In this document: piece by piece, positions 28,347 to 36,095 of the stretch
How the letters are laid out: each line of letters opens with the position of its first letter
How positions within the stretch are numbered: the first letter of the stretch is position 1
The notes under the pieces: model-generated
The model's database searches: none
What the model saw: only the letters and a program-made list of their open reading frames with translations
Told to the model about the DNA's origin: nothing
Assembly (NCBI RefSeq): GCF_017163705.1
Contig: NZ_JAFIWB010000006.1
Location: 62,001-126,000, forward strand
Direction: 5' to 3'
Origin: Xanthomonas bonasiae
GTDB lineage: Bacteria; Pseudomonadota; Gammaproteobacteria; Xanthomonadales; Xanthomonadaceae
Length of the DNA: 64,000 bases
Position numbers and translations under genes: made by a program

Positions 28347-28834
28347 TGCAGGGCCTCCAGCCGCAAGCGCACGATCTTGCCGATCTCGTCGAGCGCGGTG
28401 GCGATCTCCGCGTCAGGCGTATTCGCCAGCCGCGCCTGCATCGCAGCGAGAATCCCGGCCTTGTCGGTCAACCGCACGCAGACGATGAACGGAAAATCGA
28501 AGCGCGCGCGATAGGCCGCATTGAGTGCATGGAAACGTGCGAATTCCTCCGCAGTGAGCCGATCCAGCCCGGCCTGCGCCTGCTCGGCAGCCGAGGCCGC
28601 GGTCAGGCTGCCGTCGATCGCGGCCTTGCCGGCCAGTTCCGGATGCGCGCGGATCAACGCCAGCCGCTCGTCGGCGCTGGCCGCGTGCAGCACCTGCAGC
28701 AGGCCCGCATGCAGGTCGGCGAACGGGCGCCGTGCCGCGGCCCGTTCCACCACCCACGGCGAATGCTCGAACAGCGCGTGCAGGCGCGCGACGAACTCGG
28801 CCTCGGGCAGCGCATTCCAGTCCACGCCGTTCAT
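28343..28834 (-). CDS. uraD: OHCU decarboxylase
   Basis: Converts 2-oxo-4-hydroxy-4-carboxy-5-ureidoimidazoline to S-allantoin, the third step of urate breakdown. The 163 residues show FEHSPWVVERAAARRPF, the active-site IRAHPELAGKAA, and the C-terminal signature FDFPFIVCVRL...KAGILAAMQARLANT, all typical of the family. Overlaps hpxZ upstream and hpyO downstream by 4 bases each (ATGA), so it is translationally coupled. Confidence 0.95.
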   Translation of the reverse strand: MNGVDWNALPEAEFVARLHALFEHSPWVVERAAARRPFADLHAGLLQVLHAASADERLALIRAHPELAGKAAIDGSLTAASAAEQAQAGLDRLTAEEFARFHALNAAYRARFDFPFIVCVRLTDKAGILAAMQARLANTPDAEIATALDEIGKIVRLRLEALQ

Positions 28835-29211
28835 GCGTGGTCGCCCTGCAGCGACACATGCGCCGATACCACCTTCCAGCCGTCGGCGAAACGCACCCAG
28901 CTCTGGCTCTGCCGGCCGGGCCGGGTCGCGCCCTCGCGCAGGAATTCGGCATCGGCCGTGGCGAAGTCGCGCCCGTAGGCGACGATCTGCACGCGCAACA
29001 GGCGCCGCTGCGGCGACCCGCCGCGGCCGCGGCGGAATGCGCGGATCGCCTCGGCGCCGTACAGCGCTTCGCCGACGCCATAGCGCACCGTGGTCGGCGC
29101 ATCGTGGAACAGACGGTCCAATGCGGCGACGTCGTCGGCCATCAGCGCACGCTCGTAGTCGGCGAACGCCGCCTGCACTTCGGCCAGCACCTCGGGCGCA
29201 TCGACGATCAT
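28831..29211 (-). CDS. hpxZ: HpxZ/AtzH-like protein (DUF3225, NTF2-like fold)
   Basis: A 126-residue protein of the cone-shaped NTF2-like fold, with AFADYERALMADDVAALDRLF, TTVRYGVGEALYGAEAI and a C-terminal SWVRFADGWKVVSAHVS. It matches the HpxZ/AtzH type found with oxalurate-degrading genes in Klebsiella. Its precise role is uncertain; related proteins are reported as amidohydrolase partners or small hydrolases. Here it is separated from the other hpx genes (34515-37552) and sits inside the allantoin operon. Overlaps both neighbours by 4 bases. Confidence 0.8.
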   Translation of the reverse strand: MIVDAPEVLAEVQAAFADYERALMADDVAALDRLFHDAPTTVRYGVGEALYGAEAIRAFRRGRGGSPQRRLLRVQIVAYGRDFATADAEFLREGATRPGRQSQSWVRFADGWKVVSAHVSLQGDHA

Positions 29212-30101
29212 GCCGGATGCACCTGCTGCCAGTGGCGGGCGATGTCGATGCGCCGCGCGATCCAGGCCTGGCCGCTGGCCAGCGCATGATCGACGAAGCG
29301 GGCCAGCGCCAGCGCGCGTGCCGGACGTCCGGCGATGCGTCCGTGCAGGCCCACCGACATCATCCGCCCGCCTTCGGCGCACAGTTGCTCGAAGCTGTCG
29401 CGCAGGTAGCGGAAGAACGGTTCGCCGTCGGCGAAGCCGTTGTAGGCGACGAACTTCATGTCGTTGGCGTCCAGCGTGTACGGCACCACCAGCTGCGCGC
29501 GGCCGTGGCGGCGGTCGTAGTACGGCAGATCGTCGGCGTAGCTGTCGGCGTCGTAGACGAAGCCGCCCTCCTCGGCCACCAGCCGCGCGGTGTTGGGGCT
29601 GGTGCGGCCCTGGTACCAGCCCAGCGGGCGCGCACCGGTGACCTGCGTGTGCAGCGCGATCGCGGCGGCGATATGCGCGCGTTCGGTCGCCTCCGGCACC
29701 TGTTGGTAATCGATCCAGCGCAAGCCGTGGCTGGCGATCTCCCACTCGGCGTCGCGCATCGCCTGGACCGCTTCGGGATTGGCGGCCAGCGCCTGCGCCA
29801 CGCCGAACACCGTCACCGGCACGCCGCGCGCGGCGAACAGCCGCTGCAGCCGCCAGAAGCCGGCGCGGCTGCCGTATTCGTACAGGCTCTCCATCGCCAT
29901 CGCGCGTGCGCCAGGCTGGCTGTGCGCGCCGACCATCTCCGACAGGAACGCCTCCGAGCCGGCATCGCCATTGAGCACGCCGTTTTCGGCGCCTTCCTCG
30001 TAGTTGACGACGAACTGCAGCGCCACCCGCGCCCCGCCCGGCCACTGCGGGTCCGGCGGCTGCGCGCCGTAGCCGACCAGGTCGCGCGCCGCGCTCATCA
30101 T
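29208..30101 (-). CDS. puuE: Allantoinase, PuuE type (polysaccharide-deacetylase fold)
   Basis: Hydrolyses allantoin to allantoate. PuuE is unrelated to metallo-dependent AllB; it comes from the NodB/polysaccharide deacetylase superfamily. The 297-residue protein starts with SAARDLVGYGAQPPDPQWPGGA, followed by VNYEEGAE, YEYGSRAGFWR, EIASHGLRWIDYQ and GWYQGRTSPNT, all characteristic. The start lies in ATGATGA overlapping the pucG stop; either of two adjacent ATGs (30101 or 30098) could be used. Confidence 0.94.
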   Translation of the reverse strand: MMSAARDLVGYGAQPPDPQWPGGARVALQFVVNYEEGAENGVLNGDAGSEAFLSEMVGAHSQPGARAMAMESLYEYGSRAGFWRLQRLFAARGVPVTVFGVAQALAANPEAVQAMRDAEWEIASHGLRWIDYQQVPEATERAHIAAAIALHTQVTGARPLGWYQGRTSPNTARLVAEEGGFVYDADSYADDLPYYDRRHGRAQLVVPYTLDANDMKFVAYNGFADGEPFFRYLRDSFEQLCAEGGRMMSVGLHGRIAGRPARALALARFVDHALASGQAWIARRIDIARHWQQVHPA

Positions 30102-31357
30102 CCCTGCGCTCCGTCGGCATGCCAGGCGGCCAGCGCCGCATCCACGCCGGCACCCGGTGCGCAGGCATGGCCCTCGGCGCGCAGCACCGCTTCTAGCGCG
30201 CCCAGGGTGATCAGCACCTTGTGCTTCATCGCGTTGTAGCCCATCGCGCCGATCCGCCACAGCTTGCCCTGCAGCGGGCCGAACGCGGTGCCGATCTCGA
30301 TCTCGAAATCCTCGCGCATGCGCCGCCGCACCGCCTCGCCGTCGATGCCGGCGGGAATCGCCACACCGGTGACGTTGGTCATGCGGTAGCGGTCGTCGCC
30401 GAACACCTGCAAACCCAGCGCACGCGCGCCGGCGGCGACCGCGCGGCCGGCCGCGGCATGGCGGGCGAAGCGCGCCGGCAGGCCTTCCTGCAGCGCCACG
30501 CGCGCGCACTCGCGCGCCGCGTATAGCATGCTGGTGGCCTCGGTGTGGTGGTTCAGGCGCTTGTCGGACCAGTAGTCCATGACCATCGCCAGGTCGAAAT
30601 AGTTCGAACCGATGCGCACGCCGCTGCCGTTGGCGATGTCGTCGCGGACGATGCCGCGCTCGACGTGGCGGCGCGCGAAGATCGCCTCGGCGGCGCGCGC
30701 GGACACGGTGATCGGCGCCGAGCCGGACGGCCCGCCCAGGCACTTCTGCAGGCCGCCGGTGACCACGTCCACGCCCCAGGCGTCGCTGGCGATCGGCATG
30801 CCGCCGATGGTCGCGGTGGCATCGACATAGGACAGCGCGCCGGCGGCGCGGCACAGCGCGCCGAGGCCATCCAGCGGCTGCGCCATCGTGGTCGAGGTGT
30901 CGCCATGCACGCAGGCGACCAATTTCGGCGCGAAGCGTTCGATCGCATCGGCCACCGCGTCCATCGGCACCACCTCGCCCCACGGCGCCTCCACGTTCTC
31001 GACCACCGCGCCGATGCGGCCGAGGATCTCGCCCAGCAGCAGGCCGAAGCGGCCGAAGTTCAGCACCAGCACGCGATCGCCCGGCGCCACCAGCGACACC
31101 AGCGCCGCCTCGATGCCGGCGCGCGCGGTGCCGTCGACCAGGAAGGTCCAGCGGTTCTCGGTCCCGAACAGCGGCCGGTACAGCGCCATCACCTGGTTCA
31201 TGTAGCCGGTCATTTCCGGATCGAACTGGCCGAGCAGGTCGGCGGACATCGCGCGCAGCACGCGCGGATGCGCGTTGACCGGGCCCGGGCCCATCAGCAG
31301 GCGTTGCGGCGGATCGATTTCGCCGAACAGGTCGGCGTGCAGCGGGTCAACGGACAA
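30098..31357 (-). CDS. pucG: Ureidoglycine-glyoxylate aminotransferase (alanine-glyoxylate aminotransferase family)
   Basis: A fold-type I PLP aminotransferase. In the PucG/UGT subgroup it transfers the amino group of S-ureidoglycine to glyoxylate, giving oxalurate and glycine. The 419 residues include MGPGPVNAHPRVLRAM, LVDGTARAGIEAAL, the PLP-binding Lys in GGLQKCLGGPSG, and IGAMGYNAMKHKVL. No ATG precedes the conserved start; a TTG at 31357, with GGGAGA upstream and inside the end of allC, is the likely start. Being between allC and puuE supports UGT rather than serine- or alanine-glyoxylate transfer. Confidence 0.88.
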   Translation of the reverse strand: MSVDPLHADLFGEIDPPQRLLMGPGPVNAHPRVLRAMSADLLGQFDPEMTGYMNQVMALYRPLFGTENRWTFLVDGTARAGIEAALVSLVAPGDRVLVLNFGRFGLLLGEILGRIGAVVENVEAPWGEVVPMDAVADAIERFAPKLVACVHGDTSTTMAQPLDGLGALCRAAGALSYVDATATIGGMPIASDAWGVDVVTGGLQKCLGGPSGSAPITVSARAAEAIFARRHVERGIVRDDIANGSGVRIGSNYFDLAMVMDYWSDKRLNHHTEATSMLYAARECARVALQEGLPARFARHAAAGRAVAAGARALGLQVFGDDRYRMTNVTGVAIPAGIDGEAVRRRMREDFEIEIGTAFGPLQGKLWRIGAMGYNAMKHKVLITLGALEAVLRAEGHACAPGAGVDAALAAWHADGAQG

Positions 31358-32603
31358 GGGTGTCTCCCAGGGACTCGATGAAGTGCAGCATCGCCGCCAC
31401 CGCCAGATCGGCATCGGCGGGATCCACGTGTTCGGCCGGGTGGTGGCTGACGCCGCCGGCGCAGCGCAGGAACAGCATCGCGGTCGGGCACAGCGCCGCC
31501 ATCACCATCGCGTCATGGCCGGCGCCGGAGACCAGCCGCCGCGGCGCGATGCCCTGCGCGGCGATCGCCGCTTCCAGCGCGGCGACCAGGCGCGGAGCGC
31601 AGGGACTGGCCGGCAGGTCCTGTACGCAGTGCAGCTGCAACTGCACGCCGCGCGCGGCGGCGATGGCATGCAGGCGTTGCGTGATCGCCTCGGCCGCCGC
31701 ATCGCGCACGGCGTCGTCGCCAGCACGCACGTCGATCGAGAATTCGACCCGCCCCGGCACCACGTTGACCGCGCCCGGCGCCACCTGCAGGCGCCCGACC
31801 GTGGCCACCAGGTCCGCAGGGCCGCTGCGCGCCACCTGCTCCACCGCCAGCACGCATTCGGCGGCGGCGGCCAGCGCATCGGCGCGCAGATCCATGCGCG
31901 TGGTGCCGGCATGGCCGGCGCGGCCGACCAGCAGCGCGCGATAGCGCCGCTGCGCGGCAATGCCGCTGACCGCGCCCAGCGCCAGGCCCTCGGCCTCCAG
32001 CACCGGCCCCTGCTCGATATGCGCTTCCAGATAGGCCAGCACGCTGTGCGGCGCGCGCGCCGCGTTAGGCACCATCGCAATGTCCAGGCCCCAGGCGGCT
32101 AGCGCATCGACCAGCGCGATGCCGTTGCCGTCGCTTACCTGCAGCGCCGCCGGATCCAGCGTGCCGGCGACGGCGCGGCTGCTCAGCATCGACGCCGGGA
32201 ACCGCGAGCCTTCCTCGTCGCCGAAGGCGATCACTTCGATCGCGAACGGCAACCGGCGGTCCTGCGCATGCAGCGCAGCCACGCATTCGATGCCGAGCAT
32301 GACCCCGAGCGGACCGTCGTAGCGGCCGGCATCGCGCACGCTGTCCAGGTGGCTGCCGATCAGCAGCGCCGGCGCCTGCGCGGCGACGCCCTCGTAGCGG
32401 CCGAGCAGGTTGCCGGCCGGGTCGATGCGGGTGTGCAGGCCGGCCTCGCCCATCCACTCGGCCACGGCCGCCACGCTGGCGCGATGCGCCGGGCTCAGCC
32501 AGCCGCGGAACAGGCCGTCGGCGGTGTCGCTATACGGCGCCACGCCGAGCGCGTCGCAGCGCGCGACCGCACGCAGGCCTGGGCGGGACCCCGGCATCAG
32601 CAT
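31347..32603 (-). CDS. allC: Allantoate amidohydrolase (M20 family)
   Basis: A metal-dependent hydrolase that turns allantoate into ureidoglycine (or ureidoglycolate), CO2 and ammonia. The 418-residue product contains the M20 metal ligands GSHLDSV, DGPLGV, GDEEGSRF and HIEQGPVLE, then AGHAGTTRMDLR, GAGHDAMVMAAL and GVSHHPAEHV. ATGs at 32603 and 32597 are the usable starts. The frame stays open upstream to a TTG (32753), but that stretch is not family-like and includes a palindrome, so I reject it. It is the first gene of a ten-gene overlapping operon. Confidence 0.93.
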   Translation of the reverse strand: MLMPGSRPGLRAVARCDALGVAPYSDTADGLFRGWLSPAHRASVAAVAEWMGEAGLHTRIDPAGNLLGRYEGVAAQAPALLIGSHLDSVRDAGRYDGPLGVMLGIECVAALHAQDRRLPFAIEVIAFGDEEGSRFPASMLSSRAVAGTLDPAALQVSDGNGIALVDALAAWGLDIAMVPNAARAPHSVLAYLEAHIEQGPVLEAEGLALGAVSGIAAQRRYRALLVGRAGHAGTTRMDLRADALAAAAECVLAVEQVARSGPADLVATVGRLQVAPGAVNVVPGRVEFSIDVRAGDDAVRDAAAEAITQRLHAIAAARGVQLQLHCVQDLPASPCAPRLVAALEAAIAAQGIAPRRLVSGAGHDAMVMAALCPTAMLFLRCAGGVSHHPAEHVDPADADLAVAAMLHFIESLGDTLVR

Positions 32604-32736
32604 GGCCGCTGCCGGCTCAGGTGCGGCCGCCGTGGTGGCCGGGATGTCGAAGGGTGTCGCGCATGACGGGGTTCGCTTGGAAGTCGGGCGGAACGGGACA
32701 GGCGATCGGCGGGAGCTTTCACCGGCGCCACGCGCG

Positions 32737-32751
32737 GAAAGAAGTTCTTTC
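32737..32751. promoter_or_regulatory. 15-bp palindrome upstream of allC, candidate operator
   Basis: GAAAGAA-G-TTCTTTC is a perfect palindrome around a single central base, 134 bases upstream of the allC ATG and on the edge of the AT-richer promoter stretch. Position and symmetry fit a regulator site for the purine operon. The LysR protein encoded just upstream is one candidate binder, although LysR sites usually follow T-N11-A, so a GntR- or TetR-type regulator elsewhere is equally possible. Confidence 0.45.
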
Positions 32752-32959
32752 AATTCAAAAACTTATTTCCAGGGAACACGGCTTTTGCCGGGCTCAATCC
32801 ACTATACGAACCGCACCGAAACCGGGCAAACACCGTTTTCGCGCACAGGCAGTGCAAAAAATGCAACGCGACGACGGTCCGCGCGCTCATTCGCGTGCAG
32901 AGGATGGGATGCGTGTGCTGCGCTGTGGGCGTTCGAACGGCAGACCTTGGCTGGCGCCG

Positions 32960-33043
32960 GTAGGAATCGGTCGCGGCTGAAGCCGCTCCTACAGGGATGT
33001 CGTGGGCTGGCGGTGCGCGTGCCGGAGGGGCTTCAACCTCGAC
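32960..33043. repeat. Partial copy of the palindromic repeat family
   Basis: GCGGCTGAAGCCGCTCCTAC (32972-32991) is a clean repeat arm with a short inverted GTAGGA partner at 32960. CGGAGGGGCTTCAACCTCGA (33021-33040) is a decayed opposite arm. Together they look like the junction of two units with a shortened linker. It lies just after the lysR stop and upstream of the allC promoter region. Confidence 0.7.
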
Positions 33044-33054
33044 CGCGCTCCCGG

Positions 33055-33969
33055 CTAACGCGGCTCCAGGATCGCTTCCACCCGCGGCGCCAGCGCTTTC
33101 AGCATGGTCTGCGCGGCCTTGGACAGTTGCCGCTGCGGGGCCACGCACAGCGACAGCGTCATCGGCTTGGCCAGGCCTTCGCGCAGGGGTACGAAGGCCA
33201 GCCGCCCGTCGGCCAGATCGGCCAGCACATCCAGTTGCGACAGCAAGCCCACGCCCACGCCCTGGCGCACCAATGCGCGCAGCGTGCGCACGTCGTTGCA
33301 GCGGATGCAGCGGCGCGTGTCGATGTGCTGGCGCTGGTACACCACCTTGGCGTGTTCGTTGACGATCAGCGGCGCGGCCGGCAGCAGCAGGCGATGGTCG
33401 TCCAGGACCTCGTTCAATTGCAGGCTGGCCTTACCGCTGAGCGGATGCCCGACCGGCATGCAGATGCCCAGCGGAATCTCGGCGAAGGCGACCACCTCCA
33501 GATCGATGCCGCTGACCGGGTCCAACAGCAGGCCGAAGTCCACCTCCGCCGCAACGACCTTGTCGGCGACCTTCTGGTTGTCCTCGGTCTGCAGGCCGAA
33601 GGTCAGGCCCGGGTGCTCGTCGATCAGCTGCGCCAGCGCATCGACCACGATGCCCTCGCTCAACGCATCGATCATCGCGATCTCGACGTGGCCGCGGCGC
33701 AGGCCCTTCAGTTCGTCGAACTGCTCCAGCGTGCGTTGATAGCTCTTCTCCCAGCGCCGCACATCGACCAGCAGCAACTCGCCGGCGCTGGTCAGGCGCA
33801 AGCCGCTCGGCAGGCGCTCGAACAACTGCACACCCAACTCCTGCTCGGCCTTGAGGATCTGCCGGTCGATCGCCGACGCCGACACATGCAGCGCCTCGGA
33901 GGCGCGGCGGATGCTGCGCCAATGCGCCACTTCCATGAAATAGCGGGTGAAGCGGGAGAAGGTCGGCAT
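33055..33969 (-). CDS. LysR-family transcriptional regulator, probable purine-pathway regulator
   Basis: A 304-residue LysR-type regulator. The N-terminal helix-turn-helix is FMEVAHWRSIRRASEALHVSASAIDRQILKAEQELG, typical except that 'AIDRQI' replaces the usual S-x-x-I. The effector domain follows, with VGLLSQLDVL near the end. It lies between the two halves of the purine locus (hpx genes upstream, allC operon downstream), all on the same strand, so control of these operons is likely but inferred. The effector is unknown. A TPR-protein gene lies about 140 bases upstream. Confidence 0.85.
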   Translation of the reverse strand: MPTFSRFTRYFMEVAHWRSIRRASEALHVSASAIDRQILKAEQELGVQLFERLPSGLRLTSAGELLLVDVRRWEKSYQRTLEQFDELKGLRRGHVEIAMIDALSEGIVVDALAQLIDEHPGLTFGLQTEDNQKVADKVVAAEVDFGLLLDPVSGIDLEVVAFAEIPLGICMPVGHPLSGKASLQLNEVLDDHRLLLPAAPLIVNEHAKVVYQRQHIDTRRCIRCNDVRTLRALVRQGVGVGLLSQLDVLADLADGRLAFVPLREGLAKPMTLSLCVAPQRQLSKAAQTMLKALAPRVEAILEPR

Positions 33970-34108
33970 GGCGGCTTCGGTTCCTGTGGGGCCTGGCGCT
34001 CGGCGTGGAAGCGGCTGCGTCGTCGCGCGACCGCCATAGTATGGAAGCGTCGGCGGCGGCGCGGCGTGTGCTCGCTTTGTCCCTCGCCGGCATGAAGCAC
34101 ACAGCGCT

Positions 34109-34489
34109 TCATTGCGCATGAGGATCGAAATAGGCTTCCCAGGTCGCCGCCGACCCCTGCAGCGTTGCCGCCTGCCGGAAGCGGTCCATGGCCTGGCGGC
34201 GCCTGCCGCTGTTGAGCAGCGCGACGCCGAGATTGAAGTAGGTGTTGCGGTCGTCCGAACGCAGCCGTACAGCGTGCTGCAACACCTCGACCGCATCGCC
34301 GTAGTTCCCCAGATCGCAGCGCACCGCGCCCAGGCAGGTGAGCAGCGCGATATCGTCCGGTGCCGACGCCGCTGCGGCGACGAGCAACGACTCGGCCTGT
34401 GCCAGATGCGCGGAGCAGCGCTGCGGATCGGTCATCGCCGCATCCACCAGCGCTCTGGCGCGGGCGAGGACTTCGCTGTGGTGGGACAT
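34109..34489 (-). CDS. Small TPR-repeat protein
   Basis: A 126-residue helical protein. About three tetratricopeptide-like repeats are visible, the clearest being ALLTCLGAVRCDLGNYGDAVEVLQHA and TYFNLGVALLNSGRRRQAMDRFRQA. No signal peptide or membrane segment is present. It lies between the ggt-like hpxW gene (25 bases upstream) and lysR, so it is probably the last gene of the hpx unit. TPR proteins mediate protein contacts; the partner is not evident. The start is the ATG before SHHSEVLARA; another ATG lies two codons upstream. Confidence 0.75.
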   Translation of the reverse strand: MSHHSEVLARARALVDAAMTDPQRCSAHLAQAESLLVAAAASAPDDIALLTCLGAVRCDLGNYGDAVEVLQHAVRLRSDDRNTYFNLGVALLNSGRRRQAMDRFRQAATLQGSAATWEAYFDPHAQ

Positions 34490-34514
34490 TGCCATCGCAA
34501 GCCGCAGGCGCTGA

Positions 34515-36095
34515 CTACCAGCCCGCGACCGCGCCATCGCTGCGCGGGTCGCTGGCGCCGCACAGCGTGCCGTCGGTCTCGCGTACCAGCGCGCCGGCGT
34601 GGCCCATCACCGACGTGAACGGCGGCAACAGTTCGACGACATGACCGGCCGCGCGCAATGCCTGCACCACGGCGGGATCGAACCGGTCCTCCAGTTTGAG
34701 CGTGGTGCTGTCCTCGCCCCAGGTGCGGCCGAGCAACCAGCGCGGCGCGCTGAGCGCTTGCTGCAACGGCATGCCGAAACGCGCATAGCGGCTGAACAGT
34801 GCCGCCTGGGTCTGCGGCTGGCCTTCGCCGCCCATGGTGCCGTAGGCCATGAGCCGGCCGTCGTCGAAGCGCGCCAGCGCCGGATTGAGCGTGTGGAACG
34901 GCTTGCGCCCAGGCGCCAACGCATTCCAACCGTCGGCGGCGAGACGGAAGCTGCAGCCGCGGTTCTGCCAGACGATGCCGCTGCGCGGCAGCACCAGCCC
35001 GGAACCGAATTCGAAATAGGTGGACTGGATGCAGCTGACCGCGCGGCCGGCGCCGTCGATCGCGCCGAACCACACCGTGTCGCCGGCCTGCGAGGGCTGC
35101 GGCCACGGCAGCGCGCGCGCGGGATCGATGCGTGCGGCCATCGCGTCGAGCGCGCCGGCATCGTCGAGCAAGGCTTGCGCGTCCAGCGTCATCCAGGCCG
35201 GGTCGCCGATGTGTGCGTCGCGCACCAGGAACGCCTGCTTGGTCGCTTCGATCAGCCCGTGCAGGTGCGCGTAGCCGTCTGCCTGGTCGACGGCCAGACG
35301 ATCGAACAACGCCAGGATCAGCAGCGAGGCCAGGCCCTGGGTCGGCGGTGCGTGGTTGTACAGGCGCGCGCCGGCGATCGCCACCGACAGCGGCACGCTG
35401 GCCTCGGCTCGGTGCGCGGCCAGGTCGCTGGCGCGCAGCGGACTGCCCAGGGCCTGCAGATCGGCGGCGATGTCGGCCGCCAGCGCGCCGCGATAGAAAT
35501 CGTCCAGGCCGTCCGCGGCCAGGCGCTGCAGCGTGGCGGCCAACTGCGGCTGGCGCAGCAGCTCGCCTTCGCGCAACGGCCGGCCGGCAGCTTCGAAGAT
35601 CTCCGAATAGGCGCCCGGCTGCGCGCGCAGTTCGGCGCTCTTGGCCGCGGCGACGCCGGCACCGCCGAGGGTGACCGGCACGCCGGCCGCGGCGTGCTGG
35701 ATGGCGTCCTCGAGCAGGCGCTGCAGCGGCAGCTGCGCGTCGCTCTGCTGCAATGCCAGCGCCCAGCCGGACACGGTGCCAGCGACGGTGTTGGCCGCGC
35801 CCGGACCGCGCCAGGGAATCGTCGCCTGCCCGGCATAGTGCTGCAGCGTGGCCGCCTGCGCGGCGCGGCCGCAGGCATCGATCGCCTGCACGCGGCCATC
35901 GGCTTCGGCGATCAGCCAGAAGCCGTCGCCGCCGATGCCGGTCATGTGCGGATAGACCACGGCCAGGCACGCGGCAGTCGCCACGGCGGCTTCCACCGCG
36001 TTGCCGCCGTCGCGCAGCACATCGCGCCCGGCCTGCGCGGCGAGATGGTGCGGCGCGACCACCATGCCGCGCCGGGAACGCAAGGTGTGCAGCAT
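34515..36095 (-). CDS. hpxW: Gamma-glutamyltransferase family hydrolase, probable oxamate amidohydrolase HpxW
   Basis: A 526-residue Ntn-hydrolase of the gamma-glutamyltransferase family without a signal peptide, so cytoplasmic. Motifs: GMVVAPHHLAAQAGRDVLRDGGNAVEAA near the start, PHMTGIGGDGF, and a probable self-cleavage and nucleophile threonine in GDTVWFGAIDGAG. GTMGGEGQPQTQ and NRGCSF near the C-terminus are typical. Klebsiella HpxW, a member of this family, hydrolyses oxamate in purine catabolism. The neighbouring AtzE/HpxY-type amidase and the downstream oxalurate-producing pathway support the same role here. Its ATG overlaps the hpxY stop (TGATG). A glutathione hydrolase role is the alternative. 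Confidence 0.78.
   Translation of the reverse strand: MLHTLRSRRGMVVAPHHLAAQAGRDVLRDGGNAVEAAVATAACLAVVYPHMTGIGGDGFWLIAEADGRVQAIDACGRAAQAATLQHYAGQATIPWRGPGAANTVAGTVSGWALALQQSDAQLPLQRLLEDAIQHAAAGVPVTLGGAGVAAAKSAELRAQPGAYSEIFEAAGRPLREGELLRQPQLAATLQRLAADGLDDFYRGALAADIAADLQALGSPLRASDLAAHRAEASVPLSVAIAGARLYNHAPPTQGLASLLILALFDRLAVDQADGYAHLHGLIEATKQAFLVRDAHIGDPAWMTLDAQALLDDAGALDAMAARIDPARALPWPQPSQAGDTVWFGAIDGAGRAVSCIQSTYFEFGSGLVLPRSGIVWQNRGCSFRLAADGWNALAPGRKPFHTLNPALARFDDGRLMAYGTMGGEGQPQTQAALFSRYARFGMPLQQALSAPRWLLGRTWGEDSTTLKLEDRFDPAVVQALRAAGHVVELLPPFTSVMGHAGALVRETDGTLCGASDPRSDGAVAGW

Larger units (their letters stand above)
32604..33054. other. Intergenic region upstream of the allC operon
   Basis: This 451-bp stretch lies between allC and the lysR gene, both on the minus strand. 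It must hold the promoter of the allC-xdhC operon. Seen here: a 15-bp palindrome (32737-32751), an AT-richer stretch at about 32750-32865, and a partial copy of the palindromic repeat family (32960-33043). No convincing ORF is present. Confidence 0.6.

Noticed and set aside
32604-32753. N-terminal extension of AllC from a TTG at 32753
   Set aside because: The extra 50 residues do not look like the M20 family and would place a likely operator inside the coding sequence.
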